A DNA stretch of 64,000 nucleotides from Eleusine coracana subsp. coracana (Eukaryota; Streptophyta; Magnoliopsida; Poales; Poaceae). The notes beneath the pieces were generated by a model. That model saw nothing but the letters and a program-made list of their open reading frames with translations, was not told where the DNA came from and did no database searches. Within the stretch, counting starts at the first letter, position 1. The number at the start of each line of letters is the position of its first letter. Where the stretch lies: NCBI GenBank assembly GCA_032690845.1, contig CM064417.1, positions 40,306,432 to 40,370,431 of the forward strand. The letters are read 5' to 3'. A program made the translations under genes and the position numbers. Below, in pieces: positions 1 through 9,562 of the stretch.

Positions 1-2362
1 ATTGATCTGAAAAATAGAAAAAATTAGATATGACATTTCTTAGATATTGAATATAATATTAGGCACAAATAGACAATACATTGAGTTCATACAACATAGC
101 ACAACTACATTGTTCAATATAAATCATCTAAATATAGTTGTCTCACACATGGTTTTTTACAAATAATAATACAATGGTTTTCCATAAATATAATTATTCA
201 ATATAAAATATTCAAATATAATTGTTCAATACAAAGCATCACTTTGATTACGATCCGTCATATCTCCCTACATACTAACGACATATTTAATTTAATAAAT
301 CATAACATGCTAGATGTTTACTATTTTTTTTCTATCAAAATTACCTATCTAAATTTCCTATCTTGTTCCTAACTTCCTATCAACTGAAAAAAAAACAAAA
401 ACAAAAAACTTACCTTTGTGCGCGGCCCGGCAAACCGGATCTCACCGACGGTTAGCCGTGCGACGCAGCCGGCTAACCGCGTCGACCGACCGGCTAACCG
501 AACTCGAGCTGAGGCTCGGTCAAGCACCGGCTCGCTCTGGCCGGGCGGCTAACCAGAGGAACCGAGTGGTTAGCCGACCGCGGCTCGGCCCCGACCAGAA
601 GCGACTGTTGGCGTCGACAACAGCGATTTGGCTGGCGACTGGGTGCGACGAGCTGCGGAGGAGCGCCTGGCAGCGGGATGCGGTCACGGGAGCTAAGAAA
701 TGGTCACGGGAGCGATAATTAGAGAGGATAAGGTATGGTTTTTCTTTTTTCTTTTCTTTTTTTCTTCTATTATTTTTTTCTAAAGTTAAATGAGCTCGGA
801 TTCAGATTTTGTCTTCACCAGAAATCTTCATTTAGTCTCTATTTTTTTAATAAAATATTCAATACAATTTTTTTCAAATTTTAAAAAATATCAAATCCGA
901 ACCGGGTTTAACCAGCCGGCCAGAGTAATCGGACTGCACCGGTTTTCCGGTTTACCGGGTTAACCGGCAGGTTAACCGTGGTTATGTTAACCGTGAGTCT
1001 AGCACGGTCAATTTTTGAACATCCACTGCCCCATATGCAAAACACACTACTGTACGATTCATAAGACAGATTGTTGAAGATACTACGCGTTTAATCTTAG
1101 TTAAGACTCAAGTGACGTTCAACCATAACGTGGGTGGAACCATTGGCTTCGAAAGTGAGAACAATTTATTATATTACTTGGACCAGTTAATACAAAAGGT
1201 TGGAACAATTGGTTTTAAAGGCTGGAACAATTGGTTTTCAAATCTGGAACAATTGATTTTGATGAGTTGCGCAATGGCGCCATCGGTGTTGAGTGCTGAC
1301 AGCGAGAAACGGGAATGAAATCGATTTTGAGTTTTTGACTGGGCCATGCACGTGGCAAGTTGGGGCGATAGAATTTAGCACGAGCTGATCTCAGGCAGCA
1401 AGCAAGAGGTGGGTGCTCTACGACGGGAGCGGGACTATGCACTGCAGATGAGGGAGGGATTTCATAGATGCACTGCAAATTATCGAAGCATCCAATTAAT
1501 TCATTTTCCTTATCGTTCTATATATATCGTAGTGCTGAGCTAACTAGCGCAGAGATCAGAACAGAGTCCGGAGTCCGACCGACAAAGATCTGAACAGATT
1601 AGCCCTCGGGTTCTCTCGCTCGCGTGAGGAATGTCACTCGCTAGCCGTTGCCACTTCTGTTCTGCGTTGGCCGGGTTAAGCCCGACCTATTTCGGCCTAT
1701 CAACGCTTGATTTAGACTGGCCCAGCCAAATCGCTAACCCGGCCCAGACAATGAGCCGGCAAGTTCAGGCCCATTTCCGGATCCACAGTGCGTGCATGCA
1801 CGCACCTTGGCGCCGGTGCAAGGCGTACCAGGCGTTCAGCATCAGACATTCTCAACCATCAGGACAGCAGTGGCGGCGTCGATGGCACGGCCCGTTTCAC
1901 GACCGCGCGCGCAACCAGACGGACGTGCGAGCGACCGAGCGAGATTCCAACGGCGCAAGCGCGTGCCGTTGCAGCTCCGTCTCCGTGGCAGCAACAAGCA
2001 GCAGAGCAGCAACCGCGTGGTGGACTCCACATGCCACCGGGCCGGAGACGAAGCGCGTGCCGGTCGTCGAGACTCCGCCGGGGTCCACGGCGCGGAAGAG
2101 GGATTTCATTGGAAAGGGAAAAAAGATCTCTGCTGCTTCCTGAAAGCCACCGCAGGACCACGCTGTCTCCTGCGTGTGCGTGACCCGGTCAAAACTAACA
2201 GGGCATCAGATCGTACCCTGCTGCAAAGGTTGCTTTACGAAGTCCAGATAGCCGTAAATTGTCCATCATCATCAAGATAGAAACAAATAAAAGTTACTAG
2301 AGAGAGAAGGCAATATTTGGATAACAAAAAATGGACCAGAGGTCAAAATTACACATGTTTTG
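1..2362. other. Non-genic flank with GC-rich islands
   Basis: I see no supportable gene here. 1-410 is AT-rich. 413-720 is GC-rich with recurring GGCTAACCG words, and 890-1010 holds further AACCGG/GGTTAACC words followed by TTTTTGAACATCCACTG near 1013-1031. That could be the terminal part of a degraded hAT-like DNA transposon, but the other terminus and a target duplication were not found. 1620-2280 is GC-rich and open in several frames on both strands, as expected from composition alone. The last ~80 bp (2281-2362) abut Tat-1 and should belong to the LINE that resumes at 36637, because Tat-1 carries matching target duplications, but no LINE protein is recognisable in them. Confidence 0.4.
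1200..1264. repeat. 22-bp minisatellite, three copies
   Basis: The unit TGGAACAATTGGTTTT plus six bases starts at 1201, 1223 and 1245. A more diverged TGGAACCATTGGCTT occurs at 1136. The copies differ by a few substitutions. No coding role is apparent. Confidence 0.75.
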
Positions 2363-2957
2363 TGTTGGGGGATCACAACGCAAGCCATCATTCGAGGGTT
2401 CATCAAAGTCAGGCTGCGAATAAAAGTCAAAGTCAATATATTATTATTCTTTTTCTATGTTATTATTCATTATTAACCGTAACTTTAAGGCACAGGCGTT
2501 CGTCGGAGGCCATGATAAAACCAGGACCCTTCGAGCGGGATCTCCGCGCCCTCGGAGGATGAAGTTGTCATCCTTCGAAGGAAGGCGCGCGGGGGGGGGG
2601 GGGAGATCAAGAGCCTGTTCGGCGCGAAGAGGACGACACGTGGCGCCAGCACGTGTTGTGGCGTGCTGAACAAGGAAGGGTACCAGGAGTGCTTGAATGA
2701 CCGATTTATTCTTTATGACCATTTTATACAGGATATTCAAAGAATATAGTAGGTAATTAGGGACAAAATGGTCATTTGCACATGGCCTAAGTACGAGCCT
2801 ATAAAAGGAACACCCCTACTTACTTGTAACAGGATGAATTTTTTTTGGGAATACGTGAGAAGAGCCCTTTTTGCCCCATTTCATACCCTTTGCAATTTCT
2901 TTTTATGTTCGTTCTTTCTATCGGTGTCATCGAGGCTCGCGCTTAGTGACACCAACA
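2363..2957 (+). repeat. Tat-1 5' LTR
   Basis: 595 bp, starts TGTTGGGGGATCAC and ends AGTGACACCAACA. It matches 36105-36631 along its length except for roughly 67 bp at about 2567-2634 that the 3' copy lacks. That extra stretch includes a run of 13 G (2591-2603). Confidence 0.93.
2800..2808 (+). promoter_or_regulatory. TATA box in Tat-1 5' LTR
   Basis: TATAAAAGG lies about 150 bp before the LTR end and is conserved in the 3' LTR (CCTATAAAAGGAACAC near 36474). Its position fits the U3 promoter for the genomic RNA. Confidence 0.7.
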
Positions 2958-2958
2958 G

Positions 2959-2975
2959 TGGCGCCCACCGTGTTG
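2959..2975 (+). other. Tat-1 primer-binding site
   Basis: TGGCGCCCACCGTG follows one base after the 5' LTR. TGGCGCCCA is the usual start of a tRNA-complementary primer site in Tat elements. The exact tRNA cannot be decided by eye. Confidence 0.75.
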
Positions 2976-3123
2976 TGAGCTCGTACACAAGCTCATGATG
3001 ACTCAACTCCACGGACTGCTGTCTTCGAGTGGTACACCGCCCTCACGAAGCAGCATTCTGGAAGACCCCCAATCGGCTGATGACCAGTCTTCATCGTAAG
3101 TAACAAAAGAGAACACCCTCGAA

Positions 3124-4554
3124 ATGCAACCATCGCTTCAGGCAGAAGCAGCGGACGGCCAAAAAGACCCAGTACAACGCCCTAAACAACCGCCGAGCTC
3201 AAACCCTCGGGGAATCAGCACCCCAACCTCGATGACAGCAGTACAAGACATAGAACTGTTAGCCCAAAGAGGTGAGCACCTTGAGCAAATCAAGCAACAG
3301 CTGTTGCAAGAACAAGAGCTAAGAAGCAAAGCCCTATCAGAGAGAGAGAAAGCACTACAAGAGAAAGAGTACATAGCCCAGCTCAGACTCAAGAATCTGC
3401 AACTGGCAAAAGAAGTCGAAGAACTCCAGAGAACCATTGGCAGGGCGAGTCACCAGGAATCAAACCCAGTGCCCGAAGCCCACCCCTACCTCGAGCAAGA
3501 AGTACCACTCACACCAAGCCATCAGCCAATTGCCGCAGAAGTGCTGCCAATTCAAAGATCAAGCACAACGAGCATAATTGATAAAGACTCACCTCTTTTC
3601 AAAGGGTTGCAAATAGCCCCATTCCCGCCGCAGTTCAGAATGATACCGCTAGCCAAATTCAGGGGAAATTCTGACCCAAGGCAATTCCTCATGAGCTACG
3701 AAGCAGCAATCATATCAGCAGGAGGAGACGAGGCAACATTGGCAAAGGCATTCGTCTGCGCTCTCGAAGAGTCCGCCCTCAATTGGTACTTCAACCTGCC
3801 TCCCGGGTCTCTGTACAGCTGGGAAAGCATCAGGGATAAGGTGGTCGTAAGTTTTTGAGGGTTCCGCACCATTATGGAACCATCGCACGAGCTGTTGAAT
3901 ATCGCCCAGCAGGAGAATGAGCAATTACATGAGTACTACAGAAGATTCCTCATGCTTCGAGCCCAGGCCCCGAGCGTTACGGATGAGGCGGCAATAAACT
4001 CTGTACTCAGAGGCATGCGAGCATGCCAGATATCTTCATACCGCGTGGGGATACCCCCGCACACCATGGAAATGTTATGCAGAAAGTTCGAAGAGTACAG
4101 TAGATCGGATGTGGATTACAAGAGACGCAAGCAAAGTTAAAGTAAGAGCCACAACCAGTCACACAGCAAAGGTGGCTATCAAGAAAGGCAGTACAGAAAA
4201 ACCAAGCAACCCGTCAAGCCCTCCCCTTCGTTCATTGGTCACATTGGGGAAGAAAAAGAAGACACTATCGGCAGAGGCAACCAGAGCAATGATTTCAGAG
4301 GAAGCGGCCAACGAGGGCGTGGCAGAGGTCGAGGCTCTCAAACCCAGACTTGACCAGCCAGAAAGCCGTACTGTTTCTACTACGGAGAGGACAAGGGGCA
4401 CAAAACTTCCACATGCCTCAAAGCAAAAGAAATCCAAGAAAGGATCGAAGCAGAAAAGAAGGATTCGTCCTTACCCAAAGCCATCAATTATACATCACCC
4501 AACCCATGGCCCCAGCAACCATATCCACAGCCCGCTCAACCCAACTATCACTAG
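3124..4554 (+). pseudogene. Tat-1 gag (broken)
   Basis: The structural polyprotein that would assemble the cytoplasmic particle. One reading frame from ATG 3124 runs through a glutamine-rich coiled coil (residues ~45-105), then the plant retrotransposon gag core (PLAKFRGNSDPRQFLMSYE, then ALNWYFNLP) and a basic tail with an RGRGRGRG-type stretch. In-frame stops at 3856 (TGA), 4138 (TAA) and 4351 (TGA) interrupt it before the frame ends at 4552-4554. The zinc knuckle at 4372-4416 reads C-F-Y-Y-G then H and C at normal spacing, so the second of the three Cys is replaced by Tyr. Polyprotein continuity to pol is lost by a frame change between about 4560 and 4740. Assignment to Tat gag is firm; function is lost. 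Confidence 0.85.
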
Positions 4555-4739
4555 TCAAGCACCCACCATCATCAACTTTATGCACCGTCCCCGTATTTTC
4601 ATCCAACTCATCCTATACAACCACCCAGCCAGTACACCAACCCAGACAACAAATCCAGCAACCATCACCCAACCAAGACCAGCAAAGGCAAAAGCAAGAG
4701 CCTCAACACCTACCACAGCCTAAACCAGAACCTACCCGA

Positions 4740-6690
4740 AGCCAAGCCACAACCTTCCCAGTACAAGGTTACATTGGAATGATATGCGGAGGGTCATCTT
4801 CAGACTTCAAAAATAAAAGAAGAAGAAGAGATCACTTTCGAATGGTAAACAGCGTTTTCACAGAAGGACCTATCATCAAGTCAAAGTGGTCTCATATTCC
4901 CATCACATTCACCGAGTCAGATCTCAACCTCAAAGCTTACCCGCATGTCGATGCATTCGTAATCAAAGCCCACATCCATACCTGGATGGTCAGCAAAGTC
5001 CTTGTAGACAATGGCAGCCGGGCAGACATCCTGTTCATAAACACCTTCGAGCAAATGGGCCTCAGCAAAAGTTCTCTGTAGCCGTCGAATATACCACTCA
5101 TTGGCTTCGGTAGAAAAAGAATCACTCCCATGGGCACAATCTCCTTACTGGTATTGTTTGGCAACACTCAAAACCCTCGAACAGAGTATGTAACATTCAA
5201 TGTGGTGGATCTTTGCCACCCATTTAATGCTATATTTGGCCGGGGCACAATTAACACCTTCGAAGCCGTCCTCCATAGTACATATCTATGTATAAAGATC
5301 CCAGCAGCCGGAGGGATTATTACAGTCAAAGGAGATTAGCAAATGGCAAGAGACATAGAAAAAGGTTATGCACTAGGGGAAAGGAATTGCAACAACATAC
5401 ACATTTTCAGCCAAGAGCTGCTAGAGGACGAAGAGAGAACTCGAAAAGCTCGTGAGCACCATAAAGCGAATGCAAGAGAAGAGACACGATCCCTCAACAG
5501 AGAGAAGGTCGCAGTGCAGCCAGACGAAGAAACTAAAAAAGTACTCCTTGACGAGCAAGTCCTTGGCCAATTCGTCACATTGGGCTCTGGTTTGGACCCC
5601 GAAGAAGAGAAAAAGCTGTTAGCATTCTTCAGTAAGAACAAAGATGTATTCGCCTGGTCTTCAGCAGACCTCGAAGGCGTGGACAGAAGCATCATAGAGC
5701 ACAAACTAGAAGTCGACACAAAGATCAAGCCAAAGAAACAAAGACTTCAAAAGATGTTAGATGAAAAAACAGAAGCTATCAGAGCGGAAGTCCAATGGCT
5801 CCTCGATGCTTCCGTTATCCGTGAAGTCAAATATCCGTCTTGGCTGGCAAACTGCGTAATCGTGAAGAAAAAGAATGGGAAGTGGAGAATGTGCATAGAC
5901 TTCACAGATCTCAACAAAGCTTGCCCCAAAGATGATTTCCCATTGCCCCGAATTGACAAAATCATGGACACAGCAACCGGGAGCGAGCTGTTGTCGCTGC
6001 TCGATTGCTTCTCCGGCTACCATCAGATATGGCTATGGAGGAAGGATGAGGAAAAAACAAGTTTTATCACACCCTTCGACACCTACTGTTTTGTAAGAAT
6101 GCCCGAAGGATTGAAAAATGTTGGCCCTACATTTTTCCGCATGACTCAAAAAGCCTTCAAGTCGTAGTTTGGAAAAAGCGTACACGCTTATGTGGACGAT
6201 ATCATAGTAGCAAGTAAAGAAAAAGGCTGCCATATCTCAGACCTCGTGGAAACATTTGCAAACCTCCGAGCAGCAAGGTTAAAACTAAATCCGGAGAAGT
6301 GTGTTTTCGGCATCCAGAAAGGAAGAGTACTCGGTTGTCTGGTGTCAGCCAAAGGCATCGAAGCCAACCCAGACAAAATCAAAGCAATCATCCAAATGCA
6401 AGAACCCCAGTGCCGAAAAGATGTGCAGAAACTCACAGGTAGAATGGCCGCACTAAATCGGTTCATATCCAGATCAGCCGAGAGAAGCTTGCCCTTCTTC
6501 CAAACACTCCGAGGGGCTCAACCCTTCGAATGGGGTCCAGAGCAGCAAAGAGCCTTCGTAGAGTTAAAAACTACCTCAAAAAGCAATCAAAGCTCACCAA
6601 CCCAGAGCCCGAGGCTGTTCTGCTGTTATATGTGGCTGCGTCCCACTCGGTGGTCAGTGCAGTCCTCATACAGGAAAAGAAAATAATCAA
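4740..6690 (+). pseudogene. Tat-1 pol: protease and reverse transcriptase (broken)
   Basis: One frame holds the aspartic protease and RT. The protease active site is VDNGSRADILF (codons 5007-5018), the DNGS form common in Tat elements. RT shows KWRMCIDFTDLNKACPKDDFPLPRID at about 5880, the LLDCFSGYHQI block, and the catalytic YVDD at 6189-6200, all recognisable. In-frame TAG codons at 5079, 5337 and 6165 interrupt it without frame change; two sit where Gln is normal. GDQ-MARDIEKG follows the protease as in relatives. After about 6560 the frame shifts to that of RNase H. The product would copy the element RNA in the particle, but this copy cannot make it intact. Confidence 0.88.
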
Positions 6691-7561
6691 AATAGTTAAA
6701 GGGGAGCCGAAGGAATTTTTGATGCAACTACCCGTATACTACGTCAGCGAGGCACTGTCTGTCTCCAAGAGGCTGTATTTCGAGATGGAAAAAATTGCGT
6801 ACGTGGTAGTCATGGCTTTCAGAAAGCTACGACATTATTTTGAGGCTCACCACATCAAAGTGCTCACCAGCCAACCACTTAATGAAATATTCGGCAATAG
6901 AGAAGCTTCGGGAACAATCGGCAAATAGGCCATGGAACTCTTGGAGCATGTAGTAGACTTCGAGAAATGCAGTGCAATCAAATCCCAAGTACTTGTTGAC
7001 TTCATAGCAGATTGGACAGCTCCGCAACAAGTAAAATATCAAGCATGGTCTGAGCCAGAGTGGACAGTGCACTGTGACGGAGCTTGGGGACTGGCCGGAG
7101 CAGGAATAGCAGCAGTAGTCACCTCGCCGATGGGCGTGAAAATGAAATACGCTGCGAGGCTTGAGTTCAGCAAAGAAACGGACAAGTGCACCAATAACAT
7201 AGCAGAGTATGAGGCAGTACTGCTGGGGCTCAAGAAGTTGAGAGCACTCCGAGTACAAAGGTGCAGAATCAGATTAGATTCCAAGATCGTGGTCAGTCAA
7301 TACGACAAAGAATTCACAACCTGAGACCCATTGCTTGAGAAATACCACAGCACCATCCGAAGTATGGAAAAGTACTTCAAAGGCTTCAATATACAGTATA
7401 TCGAGAGAAAGTTCAACACGGAGGCAGACGAACTCGCCAAGTTGGCAGCAAGGCAAGAGGCAATACCACAAGATGTGTTCTTTCAAGTAATCACAGAACC
7501 TTCGATCAAAACAGTCCTCCAGGACCCCAAGCAAATACATGCAGTAATCAGCGAAGACTAG
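6530..7561 (+). pseudogene. Tat-1 pol: RT connection and RNase H (broken)
   Basis: The frame differs from RT. It begins with the RT thumb/connection region (LLLYVAASHSVVSAVLIQE, then the ALSVSKRLYFEMEKIAY block) and continues after a TAG at 6926 (Trp in relatives) into an RNase H domain with WTVHCDGAWGLAGAGIAAV at about 7060 and NNIAEYEAVLLGLK at about 7195. These carry the Asp and Glu of the active site. A TGA at 7322 and a TAG at 7559 (Trp in relatives) follow. A second, plant-type RNase H after RT is usual in Tat pol. Broken by stops only, so otherwise well preserved. Confidence 0.82.
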
Positions 7562-8774
7562 AGAACTCAGATCATCGCATGCCTTAAGGGTTTTTATGAG
7601 CCAGACACCGAGTCAGAGGCCAAAAGAATGCAGCAAAGGGCCAGGAACTACAAAATCATCGAGGGTCAGCTGTAGAAGTCAGAAATTTGCGCTCCACTAC
7701 TCAAGTGTGTAAGCAAAATGGAGGGTATCCAGCTACTCAAGAGATACACGAGGGAATCTGCGGAGCGCATATTGGACCTCGGCCATGAGCTGCAAAGGCA
7801 GTTAGGCAGGGTTTCTTTTGGCCATCTATGGTTAAGGACGCCGCAGAAATAGTAACCAGATGCGAAGCTTGTCAAAAAATCTCGAATAGGCAGTCAACAC
7901 CTTCGCAGCCAACAGAACTTATAGCCCCATCATGGCCTCTCCAACGCTGGGGAATTGACATCGTTGAACCCTTACCCACAGCACCGGGGAATTACAGGTG
8001 GGCAGTTGTAGTCCTAGAATATATCACCAAGTGGATCGAAGCAAAACCAATCACAAACATCTCGGTAGCAACAATTAGAAAGTTCTTTTGGCAAAATGTC
8101 GTCTGCCGCTTCGGAGTGCCAAGAGACATAACAGTCGACAACGGAAAATAATTCGAGAATGATATGTTCAAAGAGTTCTGTCACTCCATTGGAACCAAAG
8201 TCGACTTAGCGTTAATATATCACCCCCAGTCAAACGGAGCCGTCGAAGAGCAAACAGCCTTATATTCAAGGCAATCAAAAAGATACTCCTCGATGACAAG
8301 AAAGGAAAATGGGCAGAAGAACTACCAAGGGTCATTTGGTCGCACAACACGACCGAAACCAGGGCAGCCAAATACTCCCCCTTACTTTACGGGCAAGAGG
8401 CAGTCACGCCCGAGGAGATTTTGCATGAAAGTCCTAGAACCTTCAATGCAAAATCAACACAGCCAGCAGAGGACGAATCGAAGGATCTGATGGAAGTCGA
8501 CAGACTAGACGCAGTTGTCAACCTTGAAAAGTATCAATCAGAAACACGCCACTAGAGGGATCGAAAAGTCGCACCCCGAGCCTACGCAATAGGAGACCTA
8601 GTCCTACTCCGAAGCCCTAGAACAGAAAGCAAAGGGAAGCTAGAGCCAGAATGGGAGGGTCCATACATTGTGGCAAAATCAAACAGGCCCGGAGCCTACA
8701 GGCTCCAGACTTCGCAAGGAGAAGAGTTGCCGCATTCTTGGAACGCGAACAACCTTCAAAGATTCTACGTATAA
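7562..8774 (+). pseudogene. Tat-1 pol: integrase (broken)
   Basis: The reading moves between frames. The zinc-binding part is seen at about 7750-7880 (CEACQK at 7862), the catalytic core at 7950-8260 with WGIDIVEPLP (first Asp), TVDNGK followed by TAA in place of Gln (second Asp), and HPQSNGAVEE (catalytic Glu). After a frameshift near 8255 the C-terminal part continues to WEGPYIVAKSNRPGAYRLQ and a stop at 8772-8774. A TAG at 7672 and a frameshift near 7740 also interrupt it. Integrase would insert the cDNA into chromatin; this copy is inactive. Confidence 0.83.
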
Positions 8775-9157
8775 GAAAAAGCATCACTCGAAGCATGTAA
8801 AAAGCCAAGCATAGCACGAAGCTATAAGTGCTACCTTGAGCTTAGTTGGTAGATTTTCTTTTTTGTCAGGCTTTTCTTTTCTAGGCAATTATGTAAAGTA
8901 CCGTACTCTTTTCCTCACAAGGGGAACCCTTCGCAGGGGTGAGGTTTTTTATGAGGCGGATCCTATATAAACCCCAGCTAAATCTATAAAGCTGCCTTCC
9001 CCAAAGCGGAAAGCCTCGCTCAGTAAAGCACGTCGAAACAACTCCCATCACGGAGATTGAAACATTCAACGAAGAGCAAAAAGCTCTCAAGCCATAGCTG
9101 CCACACTGGCTAAGCCCGAAGAGCTAAAACCCGTGCAGCCAGGTAACTTAGCAAAAA
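8775..9157 (+). other. Tat-1 spacer after pol
   Basis: Non-coding. It contains AACCCTTCGCAGGGGTGAGG and a TATATAAACCCCAGC motif near 8966. It separates pol from the tandem repeat. No ORF of note. Confidence 0.5.
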
Positions 9158-9490
9158 ATGCTAAGGGGCTCATTGCAGCCCAAACCCGTCAAAAGGTTCG
9201 CCTTAAAACACCTCGCCCCTAGCACTTCGAGGGGGAGGGTGGCGTTTTTCAAAAAACTTAATGAAAAAATGCTAAGGGGCTCGTTGCAGCCCAAACCCAT
9301 CGAAGGGTTCGCTCTAAAACACCTCGCCCCTAGCACTTCGAGAGGGAGGGTGGCATTTTTCAAAAAACTTAGTGAAAAAATGCTAAGGGGCTCATTGCAG
9401 CCCGAATCCCGTCGAAGGGTTCGTCCTAGAACACCTCGCCCTTAGCAATTTGAGGGAGAAGGCAGTGTTTTTCAAAATTCGACGACAATG
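9158..9490 (+). repeat. 111-bp tandem repeat, three copies
   Basis: The unit begins ATGCTAAGGGGCTC at 9158, 9269 and 9380. Each unit also contains CACCTCGCCCCTAGCA and a G-rich GAGGGGGAGGGTGGCGT stretch. The period is a multiple of three, so a 95-codon open frame with 37-residue repeats runs through it, but it has no homology I recognise. Tandem repeats at this place (after integrase, next to the antisense ORF) are typical of Tat spacers. Confidence 0.88.
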
Positions 9491-9562
9491 CTAAGCAAAG
9501 CATAGCAACACAAACCTGGCAAGACTTAATTTATTACAATTGTAGCTAATAAATGTTTACAT

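Noticed and set aside
1000..1035. Definite hAT transposon terminus
   Set aside because: Only one candidate terminus and AACCGG-rich words are visible; no partner end or 8-bp target duplication found.
1631..2280. Overlapping 130-170-codon open frames on both strands
   Set aside because: GC-rich sequence with few stops in any frame; no homology, no splice logic, no initiation context that singles out one frame.
9158..9445. 95-codon ORF with three 37-residue repeats as a gene
   Set aside because: It arises from a 111-bp tandem repeat in the Tat spacer. No conserved domain and no promoter of its own.
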